A stretch of DNA of 64,000 nt from Deltaproteobacteria bacterium (GTDB lineage Bacteria; Desulfobacterota; Syntrophia; Syntrophales; UBA5619), in contig JAKAFS010000004.1 of the NCBI GenBank assembly GCA_021817825.1, positions 1-64,000 on the forward strand, written 5' to 3'. Position 1 is the stretch's first letter; every line of letters begins with the position of its first letter. Shown here in pieces: positions 1 through 9,536 of the stretch. The position numbers and the translations under genes are program-made. The notes under the pieces are model-generated. The model was not told the origin of the DNA. It saw nothing but the letters and a program-made list of their open reading frames with translations, and did not search any database.

Positions 1-1144
1 GGGCCGGTTCGCCCAGGGCTTTTAAGGCCGCGACGGTATTGATCTCTTCTCCCCGGACCTTGACCCGGCCTTTCAAGATCGCCGCCACCATCTTTTCCTT
101 GGGGTAGGGGCTGTAGAAGGTCTCGTCGTCCCAGCGGGAGGTGTCGAGCCCGCCGTCCGCTTTGATCGCGTATCCCCCGGTGCGGTTGTTCCAGAGGAAG
201 ATGCGGCTCCGGTCCCCCTTTTGCGAGGCGAGGTAGCCCTCCTGCACCCGCATAAGGAAGCGGCCCCACTCCTCGCGGTTCACGTAGGAAAGGGGAAAGC
301 CGCCTCCGATGTTGATGATCTCGCAACGGCCGCCCGCGGCGTTCAAGAGATGGCCCAGTTCGAGCAACTGCCCGAGGACGGCCAGGTAGGGGGCGAGGTC
401 CGCGATCTGGGAGCCGATGTGGGTGTGGAAGCCGAGGAGCCGGACATGGGGATGGCCCCCCAACGTTTTCAGGAAGGCCGGGATCTCCTCCACGTAGGTC
501 CCGAACTTGGTCCACTTGCCGGCGGTGAAGATCGCCTCGGCCGTGACGCGACCCAGCTCGAAGCCGCTGACCCTCAGGACCACCCGGGGGCTTCTGTTCA
601 TCTCCCTGGCGATCCGGGAAACCAGTTGGAACTCCTCGATGCTGTCGGCCACGATCAGCATGTCCGTCTCGATGGCCTTGGCAATGAGGAAGTCCTCCTT
701 GCAGTTGCCGTTGAGGTCGAGTTCCTCCGGCGGGGCACCGGCTTCCAAGGCGCAGCGCGTCTCATAGGGGGAGGCCACGTCGATGCCGGCCCCTTCCTGG
801 ACGACGATCTTGAATACCGCCGGATGGGCGCAGGCCTTGGCGGCAAAGCGGATGTGGCCTTTGGGGTAGAGGTCCTTGAAGACCTGCTTGAAGGCCCGGA
901 CATTCTGCGCGATGGCGGCGCCGGAGTAGAGGTGCAGGGGAAGCTGATACCGGTTGACCCACCAGGAAAGGGGCCGGTCGGCGATCAACGCCTCCCCAGC
1001 CGCAGGGCTCAGGAGACGCCGCTCGCCCCACTCCTCTTGGGTTGCCGGTTCGGTCCCCGCGGCAGCGATGCCGGATCCCCGCAGGGCCGTGGCGCCCATG
1101 CCGATGACACTGTACTTGATGAAATCCCTGCGGTCGATGGGCAT
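1..1144 (-). CDS. Fold-III PLP-dependent decarboxylase (LysA/ornithine-decarboxylase-like) with predicted Tat signal; 3' end outside window
   Basis: Own translation of the minus strand from CAT at 1142-1144: MPIDRRDFIKYSVIGMGATALRGSG... then ...FAAKACAHPAVFKIVVQEGAGIDVASPYETRCALEAG...INIGGGFPLSY. Typical LysA-type PLP-Lys and glycine-rich motifs. Twin-arginine RRDFIK at the N-terminus. Absent from the ORF track because it runs off the window. Confidence 0.8.
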   Translation of the reverse strand, partial: MPIDRRDFIKYSVIGMGATALRGSGIAAAGTEPATQEEWGERRLLSPAAGEALIADRPLSWWVNRYQLPLHLYSGAAIAQNVRAFKQVFKDLYPKGHIRFAAKACAHPAVFKIVVQEGAGIDVASPYETRCALEAGAPPEELDLNGNCKEDFLIAKAIETDMLIVADSIEEFQLVSRIAREMNRSPRVVLRVSGFELGRVTAEAIFTAGKWTKFGTYVEEIPAFLKTLGGHPHVRLLGFHTHIGSQIADLAPYLAVLGQLLELGHLLNAAGGRCEIINIGGGFPLSYVNREEWGRFLMRVQEGYLASQKGDRSRIFLWNNRTGGYAIKADGGLDTSRWDDETFYSPYPKEKMVAAILKGRVKVRGEEINTVAALKALGEPA

Positions 1145-1153
1145 GTGGCCTCC

Positions 1154-3025
1154 TTATGGAAAGACCTCGGCAAAGGTGAAACGCCGGTAGGTGGTGAAAG
1201 GGGCATCGAGGACCTTTTGAACCAGGTCCTCCTTGGCCAGGGCGAACTCCCGGCTGTTGGGATACCAGAGGAGGCTGAACTCGGTCGTGCCGGAATACTC
1301 CTTGGAGGTGGAGGCGGCACGCAAGAGCTCGATCACCTCCGGGGTGCCCACGGTCCGCCCCTGGTCCCGGTACTGGGCCACCAGGTTCAGCATGTCCCGA
1401 AACCGGTAGTCGGCGGGCTCCACCGTGGCGTGATAGCCGTGGACGTTGCCGACCGCCCGTTCGTTGGGCGGCGTCCCCTGGTATTTGTAGTAATTGTTCG
1501 TCGTCAAGATGCTGTAGGCGTCGCCGGGGGCGAAATCCACGGGCGCTCGCAGGGCCCAGCCGTAGGAATCGGCTTCGTAGGTGGACGAGGGAGCGCTCGG
1601 CTGGCCCGCCAGATAGGGGGTCGAAACAGGGGTATTGAAGCCCACGGCGCGGGTCGCAGGCAGCGCGCCCCAGAGGGCCACCGCCCCGGCCACGGTGCTC
1701 GCGGCCTGTAGGGCTTCCCGGTAGTAGAGCGAGTAGTCCAGGATATTGGCGGCATCCCAATTGGAAATGGAGAGGGAGGACTGGGCCTGGATAACCAGGC
1801 CGTCTTCGTTCATGCCGTGGTAGGTGCCGTAATAGCCCGGCCAGTCGATGCCGACGGTCTTTTTCTTGCCGCTCGCCGCCGGCGGCGTGGTGGCGATGAT
1901 GAGCGCGCTGTTGACGGTCATCTTGTGCAGGTCGTTCTCGCCGTCGTTGTTCTTGCCGTGGATCAGTGCCCCGTTAAGCTCGCTGTTCTGCGTCCAGTCC
2001 CCCCAGAACACGGCGCTCGTGCAGGTGCGATAGTTGAGGCCCTTGCCTTTCTCCGGTGACAGGGACGCCAGGAGAAAGCGGCTTTTCGTCCGCGACGGGG
2101 CGGCGGCCAGGGGCCAGAACGGGGAGCCGTGCAGGACCCAGAACCGCAGGATGGCGATGTTGTTGTGGAGGATCAGGTCGTCCCGGGTGAGCGGCCGTCC
2201 CAAGGCGGCGACGGTGATATTGGCGCCGCCGTCCTGCATGCCCTGGAGCATGGCGTCGGCTTCGCCGGCATAGGGGGCATTGCCGGCGGCATGGGTCTGG
2301 AGGTACTGCAAGACTTCCTCGTAGCGGGAAACGGACTGGGCGAAGTAGGCCAGATCGACGTAGTTGATGAAATCGACGATCTGGGGACCCACCAGATAGC
2401 CGTGGCAGTAGGCCCGCTCGGCAGGCGTCCCCCACAATTGCAGGACCTTCTGCCCCCGGATGGTCGTGAGCTTCCCGCCGCCTGTCCCGTTGGCAACGGT
2501 CCGGTCCGCCGTGGGATAGGGGGTGGGCGAGGTCAGGGTCAGATCGATGCCGGAGGTCGTCTTCCCCTCCGCCACCGTGACAGGGGGCAAGTGAAGATTG
2601 GCGGCCGTTTGGTGCCAGCCCGTAGGCTCGGCGTAATCGGCGTGGTTGACGCCCCCGTCGCCGTTGACGTCCACCCAGGCCCAGACCGCATAGCTGCCCG
2701 GGGCAAGCGCCAGCGTATAGTTTCCCGGTTCGGAAAGCCGGACAGACGCGGCCACCCAGGCCGATTGCGTCGGGCGCGCCTCGGTTTCGACCACCCGGAG
2801 CTTCGCCTTGTTTGCTTCGGGGATGGCCAGGACGTAGATGGTCCCGGTCTGGGAGCCGGGCACCGAGACGGTTCCGGAAATGTAGCCGGGCGCGGACAGG
2901 GAGCCGCTGCAGCCGATCAGCAGTCCCAGGAGCATCAGGGCTGGGACGATGAAGGCGATCCAGGAGCTGCGAGGGGGGAACAAAACCAAGCCGCGTGCAT
3001 GAGTTGCTTCCGAATCGATGTCCAT
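1154..3025 (-). CDS. Lipoprotein with C45-type (acyl-CoA:6-APA acyltransferase-like) Ntn-hydrolase domain
   Basis: Lipobox-like LMLLGLLIGC; Ca-loop-like DVNGDGGVNHADY; C45-like CTSAVFWGDWTQNSELNGALIHGKNNDGEND and GYYGTYHGMNEDGL. Confidence 0.7.
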   Translation of the reverse strand: MDIDSEATHARGLVLFPPRSSWIAFIVPALMLLGLLIGCSGSLSAPGYISGTVSVPGSQTGTIYVLAIPEANKAKLRVVETEARPTQSAWVAASVRLSEPGNYTLALAPGSYAVWAWVDVNGDGGVNHADYAEPTGWHQTAANLHLPPVTVAEGKTTSGIDLTLTSPTPYPTADRTVANGTGGGKLTTIRGQKVLQLWGTPAERAYCHGYLVGPQIVDFINYVDLAYFAQSVSRYEEVLQYLQTHAAGNAPYAGEADAMLQGMQDGGANITVAALGRPLTRDDLILHNNIAILRFWVLHGSPFWPLAAAPSRTKSRFLLASLSPEKGKGLNYRTCTSAVFWGDWTQNSELNGALIHGKNNDGENDLHKMTVNSALIIATTPPAASGKKKTVGIDWPGYYGTYHGMNEDGLVIQAQSSLSISNWDAANILDYSLYYREALQAASTVAGAVALWGALPATRAVGFNTPVSTPYLAGQPSAPSSTYEADSYGWALRAPVDFAPGDAYSILTTNNYYKYQGTPPNERAVGNVHGYHATVEPADYRFRDMLNLVAQYRDQGRTVGTPEVIELLRAASTSKEYSGTTEFSLLWYPNSREFALAKEDLVQKVLDAPFTTYRRFTFAEVFP

Positions 3026-3139
3026 ATCCGCCTTTCTTGCGGTAACATTTCTGAATCTGAAGCGAAAAAAGCCGAATCGTGAAGATCAAGGATAAAGTTT
3101 CGTCGGAATCCTACCTCAATCCAATGGGTTTGTCCACTG

Positions 3140-4501
3140 TCACGTGCCTTTGCGGGTGAGAACGGCGGCGAAGAAGCCGTCGGCGCCGTGGCGGTGGGGG
3201 AAGGTCCTAAGATCGCCGGCCGCATCGAAGAGGGCGGCGTCGATTTCCCCGGCGGGAGGCGCGACGCGGCTGAACTCCGGACGGTTTTTCAGCAGATCGG
3301 CGACGACCAGCTCGTTTTCCTCGGGCGTGACGGTGCAGACGCTGTAGACGAGCCGTCCCCCCGGCCGCACGCACTCCGCGGCGTTCGCCAGGAGCCGCCG
3401 TTGGGTCTCCATGCATTTTTTCAGATCCCCGGCCGTGATTCGCCAGCGGATCTCGGGGTTCCGCCGAAGGGTGCCGAGGCCCGAGCAGGGGGCGTCCAGA
3501 AGGACCCGGTCGAAGGTCCCGGAGAAGCTCACATGGGGTTCCGCGGCGTCGCCGGCCCGGGTTTCCACGATCGTGACTCCCAGCCGCTTGGCCTCTTCGC
3601 GGAGCATCCGCAAGCGGTCCTCATGGAGATCGAGCGCCGTGATCAGCCCCCGGTTGTTCATCAGGGCGGCCAGGTGCAGGGTCTTGCCTCCTGCCCCGGC
3701 GCAAAGATCGAGAATCCGTTCGCCGGGCTTCGGGGCGACGAGTCGGGCCACGAGTTGGGACGCCTCGTCCTGAATGCGGACCAGCCCGCCTTTGTACGCC
3801 GCCGACTCCCGGAGCGCAGCGCCGGGGGAGGTGAGGCGCAGGCCGTCGGGGGAAAGAGCCGTCGCCTCGGCGGCGATGCCTTCGGCGGCAAGGGCGGCGA
3901 CCGCGTCGGGGCGTGCTGCCTTGAGGCTGTTGACCCGGAGCGCCAGGGGGGCCATGGCGTTGTCGGCGCTACAGATCGCGACGGTTTCCTCGGGGCCGAA
4001 CTGGGCGATCAGCCGCCGGACCAGCCAAAGGGGATGGGAATGGAGGATCGCGATGGCCCCGGCCGCATCGTCGGTCAACGACGGCCACTCAAGAGCGTCT
4101 TTTTGCCGCAGGGTGGTGCGGAGGACCGCATTGACCAAACCGGCGACGGCGGGTTGCAGGGACTTGGCGATCCCGACCGCTTCGTTCAAGACGGCGAAGG
4201 CGGGGATCCGGTCGGTGAACCGAAGCTGATAGACGGCCGTCCTGAGGATGTTCCGGACCGTCGCTTCCAGTGTGTTCGGGTCTCCCCGGTAGAACTGGGC
4301 GATCATCCAGTCGAGCTGTCCCCGCATCCGGAGCGTCCCGTAGACCAGTTCGGTCAGGAGCCGCCGGTCCTGGGGATTGAGCGCCGATCTGTCCGAGAGG
4401 GCGCGGTCCAGAAGGGGCTCCGCATAGGCGCCGGCCGTGTCGATCCGGGTCAGGATTTCGACGGCGATCTGCCGGGGCGAGGATTTCGGGTTGTCTTTCA
4501 G
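3140..4501 (-). CDS. rsmB: 16S rRNA (cytosine-967-C5)-methyltransferase; start codon uncertain
   Basis: NusB-like N-terminal region plus LDLCAGAGGKTLHLA, LLDAPCSGLGTLRRNPEIRWR, YSVCTVTPEENE. Track ORF extends into fmt; likely start is just past the fmt stop. Confidence 0.9.
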   Translation of the reverse strand: MKDNPKSSPRQIAVEILTRIDTAGAYAEPLLDRALSDRSALNPQDRRLLTELVYGTLRMRGQLDWMIAQFYRGDPNTLEATVRNILRTAVYQLRFTDRIPAFAVLNEAVGIAKSLQPAVAGLVNAVLRTTLRQKDALEWPSLTDDAAGAIAILHSHPLWLVRRLIAQFGPEETVAICSADNAMAPLALRVNSLKAARPDAVAALAAEGIAAEATALSPDGLRLTSPGAALRESAAYKGGLVRIQDEASQLVARLVAPKPGERILDLCAGAGGKTLHLAALMNNRGLITALDLHEDRLRMLREEAKRLGVTIVETRAGDAAEPHVSFSGTFDRVLLDAPCSGLGTLRRNPEIRWRITAGDLKKCMETQRRLLANAAECVRPGGRLVYSVCTVTPEENELVVADLLKNRPEFSRVAPPAGEIDAALFDAAGDLRTFPHRHGADGFFAAVLTRKGT

Positions 4502-5436
4502 CCCAGGACGGTTCCCGGCGCGATCCGGACGCCCCGGAGAAAGGCTTCGATCGGCAACCGCTTTTTCCCCGCCATTTGGACCTCCCGCAGGAGGACGTAC
4601 CCGCCCGCGGCCGCTATGGGCAACCCGTCCGGCAGCGGCTCCATGATTGTCCCCGGTTTTATCGCGTGTTCCGCCGGTTTTGCTGCGGCGCTGAAAATTT
4701 TCCACTGTTTTTCCTCCCAATACGTATAGGCGCAGGGGTCCGGGGAGAGTCCCCGGACGAGCGAGACGATGCTCCTGCAATTGTTTTTCCAATCGATCCG
4801 GCCGTCTTCCCGGGAAATCCGGGGGGCGAAAGTGGCGAGCCCGTGGTCCTGGGGACGGGGCCGGAGCGTGCCCGACTGGAGCATGGCCAGGGTCATCAGG
4901 AGCAACTCCGCGCCCAGCGCCGCCAGCCGGGCGTGAAGGTCGCCGGAGGTCTCCTCGGCCCCGATGGGTGTCTCCTCCTGTAGGAGGATCGCGCCGGAAT
5001 CGATCCCCTCTTCCATCTGCATGATCGTGACGCCGGTTCGCTCCTCCCCCTGGATCAGGGCCCGCTGGATGGGCGCCGCCCCCCGGTATTGCGGGAGAAG
5101 GGAGGGGTGGATGTTGATGCAGCCGAAGCGCGGGCCGGAGATGATCTCCCGGGGAAGGATCTGCCCGAAGGCGGCCAGGACGACGAGATCCGGCGCGAGG
5201 GAGCGGAAGACATCCAGAAAGGCCGGCTCCCGAACCTTTTCGGGCTGTAGGATCGGGATGCCGAGGCTAAGGGCGCTGTCCTTGACCGGGGGAGCGGCGA
5301 GCGTTCGGCCCCGTCCCTGGGGGCGATCGGGCTGGGTGACGACGCCGATGACCGGGTAACCGTGACCGACCAGGGCTTCCAGGGCGGGGACGGCAAAGGC
5401 GGGCGTACCCATATAAAGGATGCGCGGTTTGACCAT
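4498..5436 (-). CDS. fmt: Methionyl-tRNA formyltransferase
   Basis: RILYMGTPAFAVPALEAL, INIHPSLLPQYRGAAPIQRALI, GVTIMQMEEGIDSGAIL. Confidence 0.95.
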   Translation of the reverse strand: MVKPRILYMGTPAFAVPALEALVGHGYPVIGVVTQPDRPQGRGRTLAAPPVKDSALSLGIPILQPEKVREPAFLDVFRSLAPDLVVLAAFGQILPREIISGPRFGCINIHPSLLPQYRGAAPIQRALIQGEERTGVTIMQMEEGIDSGAILLQEETPIGAEETSGDLHARLAALGAELLLMTLAMLQSGTLRPRPQDHGLATFAPRISREDGRIDWKNNCRSIVSLVRGLSPDPCAYTYWEEKQWKIFSAAAKPAEHAIKPGTIMEPLPDGLPIAAAGGYVLLREVQMAGKKRLPIEAFLRGVRIAPGTVLG

Positions 5437-5448
5437 CTCTTGTTCCTC

Positions 5449-7875
5449 CTACATGAAATTGACGGGATCCACGTCCACCAGGATCTCCAGGCCGTCATGG
5501 CCGGTTTTCTCCAGAAGGTTTTGCACCAGTAGCCGAAGCGCGTCGCTCCGGCTGCCGCGCAAAAGGAGCTGCCAGCGGTACCGACCCCTGATCCGGGCCA
5601 GGGGCGATTCGGCAGGGCCGATCACCTCCACGCTTCCCCCGGCCAGGCTCTTGGCGAGTTCCCGGGCGCGCGCCCCGATCCGGGCCACGGCCCTTTTTCC
5701 CTCTTCCTGTTTCAAACTCGAAAAATGGAGCCCCACCAGGCGGGAGAAGGGGGGGTAGTCAAGCTGGCGCCGCAGGGGCAGCTCTTCCGCGTAGAATCCT
5801 TCGTAGTCGTGCAGTTGCGCTTTGGTGATGACGTAGTGGTCCGGGTTGAAGGTCTGGATCACGACCCGTCCGGGCCGATCGCCCCGGCCGCCCCGGCCCG
5901 CCACCTGGGTGAGGATCTGAAAGGTCCGCTCGGCGGCGCGGAAGTCCGGCAGGTTCAGGGAGGCGTCGGCGGCTACGACGCCCACCAGGGTGATGCCCGG
6001 GAAGTCGTGGCCCTTGGTGATCATCTGCGTGCCCACGAGGATATCGATCTCCCGGCGGTCGAGCCGGCGGAGGAACTGCTCCGCTTCTCCCTTCCGGGCG
6101 GTGGTGTCCGAATCCATCCGGGCGATCCGGGCGGCGGGAAACAGCTTCGCCGCCTCTTCCGCGATCCGTTCCGTTCCGGCCCCCTGGCTGCGGATGCGGC
6201 TTCCCCGGCATTTGGGGCAGGATTCGGCATTCCGGATCGTGAAATCGCAGTGGTGGCACTTCAGGAGGCCGATGCCGGCGTGCTGGGTGAGCGCGATGTC
6301 GCAGTTCGGGCAGGCAAAGACGTGACCGCAGTCGGGGCAGAAAAGATAGGTGTGAAATCCCCGCCGGTTGAGAAACAGGAGGGTCTGGTTTCCGGCGGCC
6401 AGATTTTTCCCGATCGCCTCGCAAAGGACGCGGGAAAAAAGCGGCGTCAACCCCTGCTCGTTTCTTTCCTTCCGAAGATCGACCACCTCGATCCGGGGCA
6501 TCGGCCGGTCGTCGATCCGGGCCGGGAGGGTCAGATAGCGGTAGCGGCCTTCGGCGGCATGCCGGTAGCTCTGGATGGCCGGCGTGGCGGAACCGAGGAT
6601 GACCGTGGCCTTCGCCAATTGCCCTTTCACCAGGGCCAGGTCCCGGGCGTTGTAGCGCAGGCGGTCGTCCTGTTTATACGAGGAATCGTGTTCCTCGTCG
6701 GCGATGATCAGCCGGAGGTTCTGCACCGGGGCGAAGAGTGCCGACCGGGCGCCGACGACGACCCGCACCTCGCCGCGCCGGATCCGCCGCCACTGGTCGT
6801 ACCGGGCGCTCAGGGAGATACCGCTGTGGAGGACCGCGATCTCCCGCTCCGGAAAGCGGCTGCGGATCCGGGAGAGGAGCTGCGCCGTCAGGGCGATCTC
6901 GGGGACCAGATAAATGACCCCGCCTTCGCCCCGGAGGACCTCGGCGATGGAACGCAGATAGACCTCCGTCTTGCCGCTCCCGGTCACGCCGTGGAGCAGG
7001 CAGGGGGAAAAGTCGCCCGCGGCGAGGCAGCCGCGGATCTCTTCCAGCGCCGCCTCCTGGGCCTCGTTCAGCGGGAACCAGCTCCCCTCTTTTCCCAGCG
7101 GCGAGGCCGCCCCGGGTCCGCGGGCAACTTCCTTTTCGTAAAGACGGATGAGGCTTTTTTCCGCGAGGGTGCGCAGGCAGGCGGCGGCGTTCTTGCAGCA
7201 GGCGTTGAGCTCCCGGAGGGGCCGGTCGCCCTGGGTTCGGAGCTGGTCGATCAGGGCCGCCTGTTTGGCCGTCAGGGAGGGGGCCGTGGGGAGATCCGCG
7301 GGGAGCAGACCGGCCCATTTTTCCCGGCGCACCCGGACGGCCGAGCGGTTCAGCCGCTCCTGGGACAGGACGAGGCCGGCGTCTTCGAGAAAGCGCAGGT
7401 CTTCGTAAAGGGCGTTTTTTCCCAAGATTTTGCGGAGGCGGCTCAAAGAGAGCCCTGCGGGAAAGCGCTCCAGGCAAGCCAGGATCTCCATCCGGCCCGG
7501 GGAGAGACGCTGTTCGGCCACCGGGGCGTCGGGGGCAAGGCTGATCCACCGGTCGCTCTTGACGTCCAGCCCGCCGGGCAGCAGTTCGCCGAGGACCCTG
7601 CCCAGGGGGTGGAGGTAGTAACGGGAGATCCATTCGTAAAAAGCGAGGTCCCCGGCGTCAAAAAGGGGTTCTTGGTCGGGGATGTCGATAATTTCCTTGA
7701 TGTTCTGATCGCAGGCGGCCTCGGAGAGGACGGCGAGGATGAAACCGGTCACGCGTCGTTTGCCGAAGGGGACCAGGACCCGCTTTCCCACCGCGAGGCC
7801 GGCGGCCAGCGCCTCGGGAACGGCGTAGGTAAAGGTTTTTGCAGAGGGGATTTGGATCGCAACCTTGACGAACAT
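5449..7875 (-). CDS. priA: Primosomal protein N' (PriA helicase)
   Basis: LLHGVTGSGKTEVYL, DEEHDSSYKQDDRLRYNARDLA, CPDCGHVFACPNCD zinc motifs, GTQMITKGHDFPGITLVGV. Confidence 0.96.
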   Translation of the reverse strand: MFVKVAIQIPSAKTFTYAVPEALAAGLAVGKRVLVPFGKRRVTGFILAVLSEAACDQNIKEIIDIPDQEPLFDAGDLAFYEWISRYYLHPLGRVLGELLPGGLDVKSDRWISLAPDAPVAEQRLSPGRMEILACLERFPAGLSLSRLRKILGKNALYEDLRFLEDAGLVLSQERLNRSAVRVRREKWAGLLPADLPTAPSLTAKQAALIDQLRTQGDRPLRELNACCKNAAACLRTLAEKSLIRLYEKEVARGPGAASPLGKEGSWFPLNEAQEAALEEIRGCLAAGDFSPCLLHGVTGSGKTEVYLRSIAEVLRGEGGVIYLVPEIALTAQLLSRIRSRFPEREIAVLHSGISLSARYDQWRRIRRGEVRVVVGARSALFAPVQNLRLIIADEEHDSSYKQDDRLRYNARDLALVKGQLAKATVILGSATPAIQSYRHAAEGRYRYLTLPARIDDRPMPRIEVVDLRKERNEQGLTPLFSRVLCEAIGKNLAAGNQTLLFLNRRGFHTYLFCPDCGHVFACPNCDIALTQHAGIGLLKCHHCDFTIRNAESCPKCRGSRIRSQGAGTERIAEEAAKLFPAARIARMDSDTTARKGEAEQFLRRLDRREIDILVGTQMITKGHDFPGITLVGVVAADASLNLPDFRAAERTFQILTQVAGRGGRGDRPGRVVIQTFNPDHYVITKAQLHDYEGFYAEELPLRRQLDYPPFSRLVGLHFSSLKQEEGKRAVARIGARARELAKSLAGGSVEVIGPAESPLARIRGRYRWQLLLRGSRSDALRLLVQNLLEKTGHDGLEILVDVDPVNFM

Positions 7876-7889
7876 CCGGTATGGTCCTC

Positions 7890-7935
7890 AAAAAAAACCC
7901 CCTCACCGCTCCCGGGCAAGGGAGATCGAGGGGGA
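7890..7935 (-). terminator. Rho-independent terminator of dksA-like gene
   Basis: Minus strand: CCCCCTC-gatCTCCC-ttgcc-GGGAGcggt-GAGGGGG followed by TTTTTTTT. Confidence 0.8.
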
Positions 7936-7984
7936 TCGGAAGAGGCGGCAGCGCCGCCGCTCGGGACTGCGTGAAGTGGGGTGG

Positions 7985-8410
7985 CTATTCGCCCTTGAGT
8001 TTTTCCATCTTCTCCTGCTTCATCTTGCAGTCGATGCAGAGGGTGGTCACGGGTCTTGCCATCAGCCGTTTTTCGGAAATCGGGCCCGCGCAGACATCGC
8101 AGATCCCGAATTCACCGTCGTCGATCCGCTTGATCGCCTCCTGCATCTTCAAGATCAGTTTCCGCTCCCGGTCCCGGATCCGAAGCTCGAAGTTCCGGTC
8201 CGACTCCAGGGAGGCCCGGTCGTTGGGGTCCGGATAGTTTTCCTTCGTTCCGTAGGTCATTTCCGACACGGTTTTCCCCGCTTCGTCCAGGAGTTCGTTG
8301 ATCTTCTGGGAAAGCATATGCCTGAAAAATGCCGCCTTTTCCGGCGTCATTGAAGGTTTCGCTGTCGTTTTGGACACGGCCGCCATTTTCTCTCCTGTCC
8401 TGAGGGTCAA
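7985..8410 (-). CDS. dksA: DksA/TraR family zinc-finger transcriptional regulator
   Basis: DRASLESDRNFELRIRDRERKLILKMQEAIKRIDDGEFGICDVCAGPISEKRLMARPVTTLCIDCK. Confidence 0.9.
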   Translation of the reverse strand: MTLRTGEKMAAVSKTTAKPSMTPEKAAFFRHMLSQKINELLDEAGKTVSEMTYGTKENYPDPNDRASLESDRNFELRIRDRERKLILKMQEAIKRIDDGEFGICDVCAGPISEKRLMARPVTTLCIDCKMKQEKMEKLKGE

Positions 8411-8476
8411 TTTAAGGGATCACCTCTTACATGATGAAGCTCCATTTGTAAAGAAAAAAATGAAGCCGGTCCCGGT

Positions 8477-9529
8477 TTATTGTTTTCCGGCGGGAATCTC
8501 GCGGCTGAGGCAGTGGAGGGTCCCCAGTCCCCAGATGAGATCGATGGCGCTGATGCCGATCACCTTGCGATCGGGGAACAGCTCGCTGAAAATGCCCAGG
8601 GCCTCGTAATCCCGCGGGTCATTGAAGGTCGGCACCAGCACGGCGCCTTTGACGAAGATGAAATTGACGTAGCTGGCCGGGAGGCGCAGGTCCTCGAAAT
8701 CCAGCCGATCGGGCAGGGGGATGGTCACCACGTTCAGGGCTGCGCCGTTTCCCAGGCGGACGCCCTGCAGCCGTTCCAGATTCTCCGCCAGGTGTTTGCT
8801 GTTCTTGTCCTTGCGGTTGGTTTCCCGGCAGGCGACCACGGTGTGACCGTTCACGAAGCGGCAGATGTCGTCCACGTGGCCGTGCGTATCGTCCCCCGCG
8901 ATCCCCTTGCCCAGCCAAATGACTTGGGTCACGCCGAGATATTCCCGGAAGACCGCTTCGTAATCGCCCTTCGTGAACCCCGGGTTGCGCACCTGAACCC
9001 GGCTGTCGAGCAGGCATTCCTCCGTCGTCACCAGGGCGCCGCAGCCGTTGCCGTCGATGGCGCCGCCCTCCAGAACGACCGGTTTTTCATTGTAGAGGAC
9101 TTGGGTCAGGGGGAGACCGAGACCGTCCGCCACCGCTGAGGGAATCCCTTGGTCTTTCCTGTGGTTGCCGTATTTCGCCCAGCCGTTGAACCGAAATTGC
9201 AGGGCCTCCCGCGTGCCGTCCGGCCGCTTCACGATGATCGGCCCGGAATCGCGCATCCAACTCCGGTTGGTGTCTTTGATGAAGAAACGGACCTGCTCCA
9301 GATCGACGTGGGCCCGGCTGAGGATATCCGCCACTTTGGCCTGCTGTTCCCCGGTCTTGACGACGAGCAGCGCCGGTTCATGGGCGGCGACCTTCTTGAT
9401 GATTTCCGCAAAGGCCCAGACCACGGCGGCATATTTGCCCGGCCAGTCGCGCCCCTCGTAGGGGAACGCCAGGAGCGTCGCCGCGTGCCTTTCCCATTCG
9501 GCGGGCAGTCTGCGTGAGGGTTTCTTCAT
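8477..9529 (-). CDS. aguA: Agmatine deiminase / peptidyl-arginine-deiminase family
   Basis: MRDSGPIIVK, GGAIDGNG, GDDTHGHVDDICRF, catalytic-Cys region WGLGTLHCLSREIP. Start set at MKKPSRRLPAEWERH. Confidence 0.9.
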   Translation of the reverse strand: MKKPSRRLPAEWERHAATLLAFPYEGRDWPGKYAAVVWAFAEIIKKVAAHEPALLVVKTGEQQAKVADILSRAHVDLEQVRFFIKDTNRSWMRDSGPIIVKRPDGTREALQFRFNGWAKYGNHRKDQGIPSAVADGLGLPLTQVLYNEKPVVLEGGAIDGNGCGALVTTEECLLDSRVQVRNPGFTKGDYEAVFREYLGVTQVIWLGKGIAGDDTHGHVDDICRFVNGHTVVACRETNRKDKNSKHLAENLERLQGVRLGNGAALNVVTIPLPDRLDFEDLRLPASYVNFIFVKGAVLVPTFNDPRDYEALGIFSELFPDRKVIGISAIDLIWGLGTLHCLSREIPAGKQ

Positions 9530-9536
9530 GGGGCCT

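Noticed and set aside
221-1711. 496-aa plus-strand ORF
   Set aside because: Antisense to the PLP decarboxylase and C45 lipoprotein. G/D/R/P/V-rich composition typical of high-GC antisense frames.
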